Counted from the first letter of the stretch, positions 21,660 through 30,126 are shown. The stretch: 30,461 nt of DNA from [Eubacterium] saphenum (GCA_004554555.1 SFLN01000008.1:1-30461), one strand, 5' to 3'. The notes: a model not told the origin generated them from the sequence alone. Made by a program: numbers and translations.

Positions 21660-22942
21660 CAGCGGAAGATAACCTGGTCGTTGCTTGCGCCCACGCCGAT
21701 TATCGTAATCGGGCAGCCGCAAAGCTCTTCAAGACGGGTGATATACGCGCGGCACTTCTCGGGCAATTCCTCGAATGTGCGGCAGCCGGACAAATCTCCG
21801 TCATAGCCCTCGATTTCCTCGTAAATCGGTGTGCAGTCGGCAAGCTCCTCGAGAGTCACAGGGAAGTCCTTGAGCACCGTTCCGTCCGATTTTTTATAGG
21901 CAACGCAAACCTTGAGCGTGCCGATACCGCTGAGCGTGTCGAACTTGTTGATAGCAAGCGCGGTCAAGCCGTTTACACGAACAGCGTGGCGCATAATAAC
22001 CGCGTCAAACCAGCCTGTTCTTCTCGGTCTGCCGGTTGTTGTGCCGAACTCGCCGCCGCGGTTTCTGATAAGGTCGCCGAGGTCATCGTTCAGCTCGGTC
22101 GGGAAAGGACCGTTGCCAACTCTAGTGGTGTAGCTCTTTCCAACGCCGATAACCTCGTCAATCAGCTTCGGTCCAACACCCGTTCCCACGCAAGCGCCGC
22201 CCGCAATCGGGTGAGAGGACGTTACAAAGGGATACGTTCCGAAATCGATATCGAGAAGCGTTGCCTGCGCGCCCTCAAAAAGCACGGTTTTGCCTTCGTT
22301 GTAAGCCTCAAATGCGATAACCGAGCCGTCTGCCTCGTATTTTGCAAGCTGCTCGCCGTAAGCCTTGTACTCTTCGTAAATCGCGTCAAGGTCAAGCGGC
22401 TGTCCGCCGTACACCTTCTCAATCATCAGATTGTTCAGCTCACCGGTGTTCTTAACCAGCTTTTTCAGGCACTCGGGGCGGCACAAATCGTACATTCTGA
22501 TGCCGACGCGTCTTGCCTTGTCGGTGTAGCACGGACCGATACCGCGGCCGGTTGTGCCGACGTTAACGCCAGACTGCTTTGCCTTGAACTCCTCCTCGAG
22601 CTTGTCAAGCTCTCTGTGCCACGGCATAATGATATCAGCGCGCGCGTCGATTTTGAGGTTGTCGCAGGTTACGCCGCGCTTGTTCATCTCGGAGATTTCG
22701 CCCAAAAGCACCTTCGGGTCAACGACAACGCCGCTTCCGATAAGGCAGGTTGTCTTCGGGTACAGAATGCCCGACGGCAGAAGGTGGAGCTTGTACACCT
22801 CGTCGCCGTGAACGACGGTGTGACCTGCGTTGTTTCCGCCGCTCGAACGGACAACCAAGTCCGCTTTCTTCGCCATAATATCGATGATTTTGCCCTTGCC
22901 CTCGTCGCCCCACTGGGTTCCGACAATAACGCTTGAAGCCAT
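21659..22942 (-). CDS. purA: Adenylosuccinate synthetase
   Basis: 427 residues, full length. The GTP-binding N-terminal loop GTQWGDEGKGK (about 8-18), 'GGNNAGHTVV', 'GTTGRGIGPCYTDKARR' and 'VGNGPFPTEL' are intact. It joins IMP and aspartate using GTP, the first step from IMP to AMP. GGAAGG lies about ten bases before the ATG. It heads the purA-ymdB row; the 78 bases before it show no clear promoter. Confidence 0.98.
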   Translation of the reverse strand: MASSVIVGTQWGDEGKGKIIDIMAKKADLVVRSSGGNNAGHTVVHGDEVYKLHLLPSGILYPKTTCLIGSGVVVDPKVLLGEISEMNKRGVTCDNLKIDARADIIMPWHRELDKLEEEFKAKQSGVNVGTTGRGIGPCYTDKARRVGIRMYDLCRPECLKKLVKNTGELNNLMIEKVYGGQPLDLDAIYEEYKAYGEQLAKYEADGSVIAFEAYNEGKTVLFEGAQATLLDIDFGTYPFVTSSHPIAGGACVGTGVGPKLIDEVIGVGKSYTTRVGNGPFPTELNDDLGDLIRNRGGEFGTTTGRPRRTGWFDAVIMRHAVRVNGLTALAINKFDTLSGIGTLKVCVAYKKSDGTVLKDFPVTLEELADCTPIYEEIEGYDGDLSGCRTFEELPEKCRAYITRLEELCGCPITIIGVGASNDQVIFR

Positions 22943-23020
22943 AACTAAAACCCTTCCTTATTATGTGAATTTCAGTCTGTCGATAAAGGCACATCTGCCC
23001 CGCCAGCCTGTACTTTTATA

Positions 23021-23848
23021 TTACTTGATAATCTTTCCGCGCTGATTTCCGCCCTTGTCCTTGTCCTTCAGGTTGAGCGGCTCTTCCTTGCCGCCGAGGT
23101 CGGTGAACACGTTGTCCTCAACGTAATCGGGAATTTCGGGATTTTTCTCGCCGGTCTTCTCGTAGTAAGGGTTGATGAGCACCTTTTGAATTGTCGGGTA
23201 ACAGCAGAAGAACGAGATAAAGCTCAGCCACGCAAACGGCACAATCGGCGTGAGGAACACCACGAACAGCCAGAAAAACCAAATCAGCGCTGCATAGCCG
23301 AAAAAGCACGCAAAGGTGATGATATCGCCGATGGGGTTGAGGAACACCAGCAAAAGCGAGTTCCTCACAATCTGCCCGAGCTTCAAATCCAGCGCGACAA
23401 TCTGCGGGTAGATGTAAAAGCTCATCATCATCACAAGCGCCACTCCCACAAGGCACAAAACGTAAAGCACGGTTGTGGTTGTGTCCATTTCGGGGCGGTT
23501 TGTGTTGCTGTAATAGAGGATTGCGAAAACGCCCAGCGCGATTGCTCCCACGTCAAGCAGTCCTATCGGAAGCGCCTGCTTGAAGTTCTTCTTGAACTCC
23601 TGCTTGAAGTCGTGGAAAATGAACTGCGGCCTTTCAAGGTAAAAATTCCTCATAATCGCCGTCATCGCCGCGGTTGCGGGACCGATTGTCACGACAGGCA
23701 GGCAGAAAACGAAGTAAATCAGATTTATCTGAAAGAATTTCCAAAACTTGCTGAAAAACAGCTCCCAGAACCGAAAGAACGGCTTTTTTTGCCCTGCGGT
23801 TTTGGAAACGCCGCTGCCCGCGACGCCGTTGTTGTAAAACAAACCCAT
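23021..23848 (-). CDS. DUF624 (YesL-like) membrane protein
   Basis: 275 residues with about five membrane helices and a charged Lys/Asp-rich C-terminus. The start 'FWKFFQINLIYFVFCLPVVT' followed by IGPATAAMTAIMRNFY is the DUF624 signature (YesL in B. subtilis, near carbohydrate uptake genes). Its function is unknown. It lacks sugar-transport neighbours here. It follows the 35-residue membrane protein by 31 bases and probably shares its promoter. AAGGA is eight bases before the start. Confidence 0.9.
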   Translation of the reverse strand: MGLFYNNGVAGSGVSKTAGQKKPFFRFWELFFSKFWKFFQINLIYFVFCLPVVTIGPATAAMTAIMRNFYLERPQFIFHDFKQEFKKNFKQALPIGLLDVGAIALGVFAILYYSNTNRPEMDTTTTVLYVLCLVGVALVMMMSFYIYPQIVALDLKLGQIVRNSLLLVFLNPIGDIITFACFFGYAALIWFFWLFVVFLTPIVPFAWLSFISFFCCYPTIQKVLINPYYEKTGEKNPEIPDYVEDNVFTDLGGKEEPLNLKDKDKGGNQRGKIIK

Positions 23849-23879
23849 TGTATCATTCCTTAATCTTTTTAATCGAGAG

Positions 23880-23987
23880 TTATGTCAGGTACGGCTGAAC
23901 GAAAATTCCCGCAATCATTCCCAAAGCGAGAATTATCGCCGCAACACGGCAGATTTTCATAAGTCTTTCGCGTTTCTTGTCATTCAC
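23880..23987 (-). CDS. 35-residue single-pass membrane protein
   Basis: GTG start with GGAG eight bases upstream. The protein is MNDKKRERLMKICR, one hydrophobic helix (about 14-30, VAAIILALGMIAGIFV) and QPYLT. A near-consensus promoter (TTGACA, 18 bases, TATAAT) lies just upstream, which makes a real gene likely. The charged N-terminus and single helix resemble other tiny Firmicutes membrane proteins such as DUF4044, but I cannot assign a family. Confidence 0.7.
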   Translation of the reverse strand: MNDKKRERLMKICRVAAIILALGMIAGIFVQPYLT

Positions 23988-24012
23988 CGAAATCACTCCC
24001 GAATACAAAAAC

Positions 24013-24042
24013 ATTATACACCAAACTGCCTCATTCTGTCAA
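24013..24042 (-). promoter_or_regulatory. Promoter of the small membrane protein and DUF624 genes
   Basis: On minus: TTGACA (24037-24042), 18 bases, TATAAT (24013-24018). It overlaps the last codons of the 887-residue gene and leaves about 20 bases before the GTG start. Confidence 0.8.
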
Positions 24043-26694
24043 GGGGCTTTTGCCGGTTACGCAGTCAAAGCCGTTTGAACTTACCGCGTAAATTTTCCCG
24101 CCCGCGGCAAATGCCCGCGTGAAGCCTGTCTTGTCATCGTAGAGCGTTTTCAAGCCCTCGTTTTTGCCAAAGACAACGTACTGCGCAACTACGGAAACTC
24201 CGTCAAAATACTCGAAAGCCGCGCCGCAGGAATCGTCCGCAAAGGCGGTTGTTTCAGCACCCTTCAGCACAAGCGTTTTCAGCTCGTCGTCGGAGAACGC
24301 TTTCCGATATGTCCCGAGAACCTTCGCCGCGCCGTCTTCCTTTTTATAATAGGTAATCGTAAGCCCGCCGTCAACGCTGAACAGCGCCGCGTTGTCGCCC
24401 GACACGATGCCGTTTGTTTTCGTGAGTTTAACGGCAGAAGGCTCTGCGAGGTTTGTGCAGTCAAATGCCGAGAAGAAACCGTCCTTGTTGCCGACAAGCA
24501 GGTTTTTGTCCATAACCTTCAGCTTTTCCGCGTTTTCGGCAAAGTTTGAAAGCGCGCATTTCGCGGTGAAATCGGCATTTCTGAGGTTCGCGTTTTCACC
24601 CTCGAGAGTTACCGCGAAGTCCTTTCCGAACGCAGCGGCAGTGATTTTCTCGCACTTTTTCGCGGAAAGAGTATCCTTGAAATCAATCAGCAAGCCGTAT
24701 TCCTTGTCCTCGGTTTTGCCGTTGAGGGCGGCTCTGAAATCGGCGCTCGCAGAAACGGGGTTTCCGAGAACAGCCTTTGCTGCGGAATTTTCGCCGCTTG
24801 CGAGAGTGTACTCCGCGCAGACCGCGAACGAACAGCCGTCCGTGCCGCTTAAAGCAACGTTTTCTGCAGTGAGCGGCTTCTTCTCGTCCTTGCCGAGGCA
24901 CGGGAGGTAAACGTCCGTATCATCGGTCGAGAAAGTCCGCGAGTACTTCGGAACGTAAACCGAGCCGAGAGAGATTTTCCCGTCCTCAAGCGAAAGATCG
25001 GTGAGAATTCCGTCTTGTCGAACGGTGAACAGCGTTGTGCCGTTCTGGATTTTCATATACCCGCACTCGTTTTCGCCCTTATCGCCCGAGAACACGCAGT
25101 AAAGCGCGCCGTCCTGCTCAAAAGCGGTGACAAACTCGGTTTTCGCGGGGGGCGTTATATATTTCGCGGAGCTTAGCATTGTCCCGTCAAAGCTCTCTGC
25201 GGAAATCTTCTCGCTTGTTATCGTGTAGACATTTTTGTCGTCGGAGAAGCTGGTCGCGCCGTTCTTGTTTATCAGCAAATCGCCGAAAATCTCGCAGCTG
25301 TCGGAGTACTCGCAGATGTTGTCGCCGCCCATAATTTTCGCATTGTAGGACTTGTAAATCTGCGAGAAAATATCTTCATTCTGCTCGGCGAAAAAGATTT
25401 CGGGAGCTTTCTGCGTGAACCTCGCCGCCGCAACGGAAAGCACCGTGAGCGCCGCCGCTCCGACTGCTCCCGCAACAAGCGCTTTTATGTGGTATTTTTT
25501 CGGGGTACGGCGGATTTTGCGGGAAAGCTCGTCGTCGTAATCCTCGTATTCTTCGTCCTCGTCGTAATCTTCCTCGTCAAGCGGCTCGTTGTCATCTTCA
25601 TCGGGCAGCTCTCTTGCGGGAACCTGCTTCGCGGATTTTTTGAAAAGCGTCTGGTCGATATGAACCAGCGACGAGGTATCGTCAAAATTCTCGTCCTCGT
25701 AATCCTCGTCCGCGCTGATTTCAGCTTCCTCGGCGCTTATCTCGTCAATTTCTTCCTCGTCCTCATAGCTGTCCTCATCGCCGATATCATCGTTTTGGGG
25801 AGCAGCTTTCTGCATACCCGCGAGAATTTTCGTCACCGAAAGCGTTCCCGTGGGCAATGCACCAACGCTTTTTGCGACAGGTTCTTCCGATTCCTCTTCA
25901 TATTCATATTCATCGGCTTCGGGCGCGGAGCTTTGCGCTTCATCGCGCTCTGCCTGCTTGTTTTCCTTTATAATATCGAAAATCTTTGAAAAATCCGATG
26001 TAAGCCCGTCAACGCTCCGCGCGGACTGCTCGGGTTCTTCGTCATAAGCGATTTCCGCGTTGTCGAGCGAGGGAGCTTCGGGCTCCTCGGAAGCGATTTC
26101 GGGGAGCTTTTCGTGTTCCTCCTCATCATCGCCGTGATAGGACATTTCCCGCTCGAGCAGCCGAACCTGTTCAAGAACCTCGGCAAGCGAAGGCTCGTCA
26201 AAATCCTCGTCATCTTCGTCCGCGTTTTCCTCGGGAGCGGCTTCGGGCTGAACGGCATTTTCAAGCTCTTCAACGGGAATTTGCTCGGGATTTTCCTCAA
26301 TTTTCTCCTCGGCTTCTTCAACCGCCTCCGAGGTTTTTTCAAGACGGATTGTAAGGGTTTGCTCCCAGATTTGGCGCGCGGTGTACAGCATTATCGTGTA
26401 GTCCTGCGAGGTAAGTCCGGAGCTTTCGAGGGTGAGAATGAGGTTTTGGAGGTTCATCGCGGGGTTTCGCTTTACCTTTTCCACGCACGCCGCGGGCGCG
26501 TCACACGCTTCGAGCAGGTACTGGAAATCCGCAGAACCGATACCGAGCGCTCTCAGACGATTGAGGAAAGTGAACGCGTCAAGCTCGGGCAATTCCGCCG
26601 TATCGTCCATAAGATATTCGATTATATTCTGCGGAATGACGTTTTCCGGCACAACCTTTCGCCGCATTTCCGCTCGCATTTCCTCACAAGTCAT
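24031..26694 (-). CDS. Large acidic single-pass membrane protein, possible anti-sigma factor
   Basis: 887 residues. Residues 1-115 look helical and globular. About 115-395 is strongly acidic (runs of Asp, Glu and Ser, almost certainly disordered) with short conserved-looking islands such as 'SLVHIDQTLFKKSAKQVPAR'. A basic RKIRRTPKKYH precedes one membrane helix at 405-425. The outer part of about 460 residues is rich in repeated beta-strand-like blades ('KNGATSFSDDKNVYTITSEK', 'DMKIQN'-type turns) and may be a beta-propeller. It starts 23 bases after an ECF sigma gene with GGGGTG before the ATG. By position it could be that sigma factor's membrane-bound partner. No zinc anti-sigma motif is present, so that role is a guess. 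Confidence 0.72.
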   Translation of the reverse strand: MTCEEMRAEMRRKVVPENVIPQNIIEYLMDDTAELPELDAFTFLNRLRALGIGSADFQYLLEACDAPAACVEKVKRNPAMNLQNLILTLESSGLTSQDYTIMLYTARQIWEQTLTIRLEKTSEAVEEAEEKIEENPEQIPVEELENAVQPEAAPEENADEDDEDFDEPSLAEVLEQVRLLEREMSYHGDDEEEHEKLPEIASEEPEAPSLDNAEIAYDEEPEQSARSVDGLTSDFSKIFDIIKENKQAERDEAQSSAPEADEYEYEEESEEPVAKSVGALPTGTLSVTKILAGMQKAAPQNDDIGDEDSYEDEEEIDEISAEEAEISADEDYEDENFDDTSSLVHIDQTLFKKSAKQVPARELPDEDDNEPLDEEDYDEDEEYEDYDDELSRKIRRTPKKYHIKALVAGAVGAAALTVLSVAAARFTQKAPEIFFAEQNEDIFSQIYKSYNAKIMGGDNICEYSDSCEIFGDLLINKNGATSFSDDKNVYTITSEKISAESFDGTMLSSAKYITPPAKTEFVTAFEQDGALYCVFSGDKGENECGYMKIQNGTTLFTVRQDGILTDLSLEDGKISLGSVYVPKYSRTFSTDDTDVYLPCLGKDEKKPLTAENVALSGTDGCSFAVCAEYTLASGENSAAKAVLGNPVSASADFRAALNGKTEDKEYGLLIDFKDTLSAKKCEKITAAAFGKDFAVTLEGENANLRNADFTAKCALSNFAENAEKLKVMDKNLLVGNKDGFFSAFDCTNLAEPSAVKLTKTNGIVSGDNAALFSVDGGLTITYYKKEDGAAKVLGTYRKAFSDDELKTLVLKGAETTAFADDSCGAAFEYFDGVSVVAQYVVFGKNEGLKTLYDDKTGFTRAFAAGGKIYAVSSNGFDCVTGKSPLTE

Positions 26695-26717
26695 TTTTTC
26701 ACCCCTGATTTTCCCCG

Positions 26718-27185
26718 TTAATCTTCTATCCCAAGCGTTTGCTTCGCTTTGTTAATTCTTTTTCTGACGCCGCCGACGGTCATTCCTGTAAACGCAGCTG
26801 TTTCCTCAAGAGAAAACCTCCCGCCGACGTGTATTACAACAAGCAGTCTTTCGATATCCGGCAGCTTGAAAAGCATTTTTTTGAGCGCGGGCTGTTTGCC
26901 TTTAAGTTCATCGTCAGAGTACTCCTTGAAGAACATCTTAATCCTCGCGCAGAGCGTTCTCATCATAAAGACACGAAACTGCGCCTCGTTTCTCAGCCTT
27001 GCCGCGGAGTTGAAGCCGTCGCGCGCCGCGCCCGTAACCGCTTCGATTGCGTCATCGTCGTTTTTGAGCGAGTAGAACGCGGTGTAGTACATATCGCGGT
27101 AAACGCTCTCGTAGAGCTTGGAAAAAGCCTTTGCGTCGCCGTTTGCGGACATTGAAATAAGCTGCTTGTACTCTCTTTTATCCAT
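26718..27185 (-). CDS. Divergent ECF-type RNA polymerase sigma factor
   Basis: 155 residues. Region 2 (about 10-85, 'GDAKAFSKLYESVYRDMYYT') and region 4 (about 100-150, 'LPDIERLLVVIHVGGRFSLE' then ETAAFTGMTVGGVRKRINKAK) are recognisable. The region 2 core normally reading D-A-x-D-x-x-Q is replaced by DDDAIEAVTG, so promoter recognition or core binding may differ. GAGG lies six bases before the ATG. It is followed by the 887-residue membrane protein, and aspS lies 66 bases upstream on the same strand. No clear autoregulated ECF promoter was seen. Confidence 0.85.
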   Translation of the reverse strand: MDKREYKQLISMSANGDAKAFSKLYESVYRDMYYTAFYSLKNDDDAIEAVTGAARDGFNSAARLRNEAQFRVFMMRTLCARIKMFFKEYSDDELKGKQPALKKMLFKLPDIERLLVVIHVGGRFSLEETAAFTGMTVGGVRKRINKAKQTLGIED

Positions 27186-27251
27186 AAAAACCTCGGTTAA
27201 ATTCTTCGTTGGCAGTCAAAACACGTCAAGTTTTCGGCAAACAGCGCCGGT

Positions 27252-29024
27252 TTAATCCTCGTTGTTGGCAATCGAAATTCCAAGCTCGGCGAGCTGTTCC
27301 TCGGAAACCGTGCCGGGCGCTTCGCTCATAAGCTCGGATGCGTTCTGAACCTTCGGGAACGCGATTACGTCACGCAGGCTGTCGCAGCCGCACATCAGCA
27401 TCGCAAGGCGGTCAAGACCGATTCCCGCGCCGCCGTGAGGAGGAGCTGCGTACTTGTAAGCGTCAACGAGGAAGCCGAATTTCAGCTGAATTTCCTCGTC
27501 GGTCATTCCGAGCATCTCGAACATTTTCTGCTGAAGCTCGGGGTTGTTTATTCTGATAGAGCCCGAGAGCAGCTCCACGCCGTTCAGCACAAGGTCGTAG
27601 CACTTTGCGCGAACGCGTCCCTTGTCGCTGTCGAGGTAGGGGATATGCTCTTCGAGGGGCATTGTAAACGGGTGGTGCATTGCCGCCCATTCGCCCTTTT
27701 CTTCGTCAAATTCAAAGAACGGGAACTCGGTTATCCACACGAAATTCCACTTCTCGGGGATAATGTCGAGCTGCTTTGCGACTTTCAGACGCAGCGCGCC
27801 GAGCGTCGGTAGCACAACCTTGTCCTTATCCGCGACAATAAGCGCAGCGTCGCCCTTTTCACAGTCGAGAGCTGCGAGGATTTTCTCGAGCTCGCCCTCT
27901 TTCATAAACTTGCCGAACGAGCAAGCGGGCGCGTCGTCAACCCAGCGAACGTAAGCCAGACCTTTTGCGCCGATACCCTTTACAAACTCGGTGAGCTTGT
28001 CCATTTCCTTGCGGGAGAGCTTCTCCGCGCCGTTTTTTGCAACGATACCGCGAACCGAGCCGCCGTTTTCGAGCGCGCTCTTGAACACAACAAAATCGCT
28101 GTCCTTAACGGTTTCCGAGATATCGGTGATTTCCATCTCAAAGCGCGTATCGGGCTTGTCCGAGCCGTATCTGTTCATCGCTTCGTCATAGGTCAGACGG
28201 GGGAGCGGAGTTTCGATATCAACGTTCAGGATTTCCTTGTAAAGACGCTTTATAAAGCCCTCAAGGCACTCCAAGATATCATCGGTGTCCACAAAGGACA
28301 TCTCGAGGTCGATTTGGGTGAACTCGGGCTGTCTGTCGGCGCGCAAATCCTCATCGCGGAAGCAGCGCGCAAGCTGAATATAACGGTCAAAGCCCGAAAT
28401 CATCAGCAGCTGCTTGTACATCTGCGGCGACTGCGGGAGCGCGTAGAACTTGCCGTTGTGGATACGCGAGGGGACGATATAGTCGCGCGCACCCTCGGGC
28501 GTTGACTTAATCATCATCGGCGTTTCGATTTCAAGGAAGCCGTTCTCGTAGAAATAATCGCGCGCGCACTTTGCGATTTTGTGGCGCATAATCAGATTGT
28601 CCTGAAGCGGCTTTCTTCTGAGGTCGAGATAGCGGTATTTAAGGCGAAGCTCTTCGTTTGTCTTGGAGTTGCTGACGATCTCAAAAGGCGGCGTCTGCGC
28701 TTTGGAGAGGATACGCAAATCTGTCGGGAGAATTTCAACATTTCCCGTCTTAATCTCGCTGTTCACGCTTTCACGCGCGCGAACCGTGCCCTTAACCATA
28801 AGCACGTCCTCAGAGCGCACGGATTCAGCCTTTTCAAAAATGCTTTTTTCGGTGGTTTCATCAAAGGTGAGCTGAACGATACCGGTTCTGTCGCGCAGGT
28901 CGATGAAGATAATTCCGCCCTTGTCGCGGACGCGCGCAACCCAGCCGCCGACAACGACTTCTCCCGCATCCAGCGTAACTTCATTGCAGTAACAGGTTCT
29001 CTTTAAACCTTTCATTGTATCCAT
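27252..29024 (-). CDS. aspS: Aspartyl-tRNA synthetase
   Basis: 590 residues, bacterial type: an N-terminal OB anticodon-binding domain (about 1-110, 'GWVARVRDKGGIIFIDLRDR'), class II motif 2 'RCFRDEDLRADRQPEFTQID', a GAD insert (about 290-400) and motif 3 GAGIGLDRLAML near the end. It charges tRNA-Asp. Whether it also charges tRNA-Asn cannot be decided from sequence by eye. AGAGGT lies six bases before the ATG. It has its own promoter. Confidence 0.98.
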   Translation of the reverse strand: MDTMKGLKRTCYCNEVTLDAGEVVVGGWVARVRDKGGIIFIDLRDRTGIVQLTFDETTEKSIFEKAESVRSEDVLMVKGTVRARESVNSEIKTGNVEILPTDLRILSKAQTPPFEIVSNSKTNEELRLKYRYLDLRRKPLQDNLIMRHKIAKCARDYFYENGFLEIETPMMIKSTPEGARDYIVPSRIHNGKFYALPQSPQMYKQLLMISGFDRYIQLARCFRDEDLRADRQPEFTQIDLEMSFVDTDDILECLEGFIKRLYKEILNVDIETPLPRLTYDEAMNRYGSDKPDTRFEMEITDISETVKDSDFVVFKSALENGGSVRGIVAKNGAEKLSRKEMDKLTEFVKGIGAKGLAYVRWVDDAPACSFGKFMKEGELEKILAALDCEKGDAALIVADKDKVVLPTLGALRLKVAKQLDIIPEKWNFVWITEFPFFEFDEEKGEWAAMHHPFTMPLEEHIPYLDSDKGRVRAKCYDLVLNGVELLSGSIRINNPELQQKMFEMLGMTDEEIQLKFGFLVDAYKYAAPPHGGAGIGLDRLAMLMCGCDSLRDVIAFPKVQNASELMSEAPGTVSEEQLAELGISIANNED

Positions 29025-29077
29025 AAATTTACCTCTTTTAATATCCCTTGTGGGTTTATTTTTTTACATATCAAGTT

Positions 29078-29106
29078 ATTATAACATTTTTTCACGAAAT
29101 TTTCAA
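29078..29106 (-). promoter_or_regulatory. Promoter of aspS
   Basis: On minus: TTGAAA (29101-29106), 17 bases, TATAAT (29078-29083), about 50 bases before the start codon. No T-box leader is present in this short stretch. Confidence 0.82.
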
Positions 29107-29148
29107 GGGGATAAAGTAAAAAAATAGGTGAAAATGACGGTTGCCCCA

Positions 29149-29177
29149 TTGACAAAATAAAATCGGTGTGATATAAT
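29149..29177 (+). promoter_or_regulatory. Promoter of the zinc-ribbon membrane protein gene
   Basis: TTGACA (29149-29154), 17 bases, TATAAT (29172-29177); divergent from the aspS promoter. Confidence 0.88.
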
Positions 29178-29229
29178 CAAATCAGGATTTATCCTACTAA
29201 ACAAAACAAATTCATTCGGGAGGATTATT

Positions 29230-29745
29230 ATGAAATCACTTTGGAGAAAAATCGCCTTTATTTCGGCTTGGGTTATTCTTGTTCTCGGAACCGTCGGAGC
29301 GATTGTCGGCGCGGTTCAGGCAAGAAGCTTTGCTGTATTCTGCCAGCTGTTTATACCCGCTTCGTTCTATTTCGTTATTCTGATGGCTTATCTTGAGCAT
29401 ACTAACAACATTGAAATGCGCGTTGACCAGAACTATCGCAGAAAGAACAATCTGCCGCAGCTTCCCGAGAGCGCTTACACAAATCTGCCGTTCACTTCTG
29501 CACCGTCTGTTCCCGCTGCTCCTTATCAGCAGCCCGTTCAGCCGCAGTATCAGCAGCCGGTTCAGTTCCAGCAGCCCGCTCCCGTTCAGCAGCCTGCTCC
29601 TGCACCCGTTCAGCAGCCTGCTCCCGCTCCCGTACAGCAGCCCGCGCCCGCAGTTGAGGCTCAGCCGTGGACTTGCACAAACTGCGGTACCGTAAACAAC
29701 GCAACCGCAAACTTCTGCAAGGGCTGCGGAAACAAGAAGGGCTAA
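29230..29745 (+). CDS. Two-helix membrane protein with Pro/Gln repeats and C-terminal zinc ribbon
   Basis: 171 residues. Two membrane helices (about 7-29 and 36-54) are followed by a short charged stretch, a Pro/Gln/Ala-rich linker (about 95-140, repeated VQQPAPAP) and a C-terminal C-x2-C...C-x2-C zinc ribbon ('WTCTNCGTVNNATANFCKGC'). GGGAGG lies six bases before the ATG. The layout suggests the zinc ribbon hangs in the cytoplasm on a flexible tether. The function is unknown; similar zinc-ribbon membrane proteins are common in Clostridia. It is monocistronic with its own promoter and terminator. Confidence 0.85.
   Translation: MKSLWRKIAFISAWVILVLGTVGAIVGAVQARSFAVFCQLFIPASFYFVILMAYLEHTNNIEMRVDQNYRRKNNLPQLPESAYTNLPFTSAPSVPAAPYQQPVQPQYQQPVQFQQPAPVQQPAPAPVQQPAPAPVQQPAPAVEAQPWTCTNCGTVNNATANFCKGCGNKKG
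29585..29662 (+). repeat. 24-base coding repeats for VQQPAPAP
   Basis: Three to four imperfect direct units of about 24 bases (GTTCAGCAGCCTGCTC + CCGCTCCC type) encode the Pro/Gln linker, a place where copy number may vary between strains. Confidence 0.8.
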
Positions 29746-29766
29746 TCTACATATTATAATAAAAGA

Positions 29767-29793
29767 AAATCCCTCGGTATCGGGGGATTTTTT
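29767..29793 (+). terminator. Terminator of the zinc-ribbon gene
   Basis: AATCCCTCG pairs with CGGGGGATT around GTAT (29768-29789), followed by TTTT, about 20 bases after the stop. Confidence 0.88.
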
Positions 29794-29822
29794 GCGTTAT
29801 TTTTTGATGAGCGAAATTGCAA

Positions 29823-29934
29823 GAAAGCCGCTTGCGGACAAAAGAGGGAGATTGCAGACATAGATTTACGCAGTACCCGCGGCTTTCGTTCGTTTCGTGC
29901 TTGTGCACTAGAGTTTCGCCTAAAGTCGAAACTC
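29823..29934. repeat. Inverted repeats in the gap before tRNA-Arg
   Basis: GAAAGCCGC (29823-29831) with GCGGCTTTC (29879-29887), and GAGTTTCG-(8)-CGAAACTC (29911-29934) followed by TTTAC. No gene is seen between 29794 and 29983. Confidence 0.6.
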
Positions 29935-29983
29935 TTTACAAATAAAACGCAGAAGAGGACGGGAGAAAAGTCATCTTCGGGTG

Positions 29984-30036
29984 AAAAATCGCCCCTAGCA
30001 CAAACTAGGGGCGAAAAGGGTCCAGCGTCACGCTGG
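29984..30036 (-). terminator. 3' trailer hairpin and terminator of tRNA-Arg
   Basis: On minus, right after the CCA: CCAGCG-TGA-CGCTGG (30036-30022), ACCCTTTTC, the stem GCCCCTAG/CTAGGGGC (30012-30005 and 29998-29991), then GATTTTTC. It matches the trailer of tRNA-Asp almost base for base, but the first hairpin has C-G where the other has G-C. Confidence 0.9.
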
Positions 30037-30113
30037 TGGCGTCGCAGAGAGGATTCGAACCTCCGGCCTGCCGCTTAGGAGGCGGCCGCTCTATCCTGCT
30101 GAGCTACAGCGAC
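30037..30113 (-). tRNA. tRNA-Arg (CCT)
   Basis: Cloverleaf with acceptor GTCGCTG/CTGCGAC (one T-T mismatch at pair 6-67), discriminator G, encoded CCA, and anticodon stem GCCGC/GCGGC enclosing CTCCTAA, giving CCT, which reads AGG. Single-gene transcript. Confidence 0.95.
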
Positions 30114-30126
30114 ATTTAACTCATAT

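Noticed and set aside
25489..25989. A plus-strand hydrophobic frame of 166 residues opposite the acidic region
   Set aside because: It is the complement of Asp/Glu codon runs, which read as Val/Leu/Ile/Phe; it has no ribosome binding site and the minus gene is well supported.
29025..29077. A T-box leader before aspS
   Set aside because: The promoter lies only about 50 bases from the start codon, leaving no room for a T-box.
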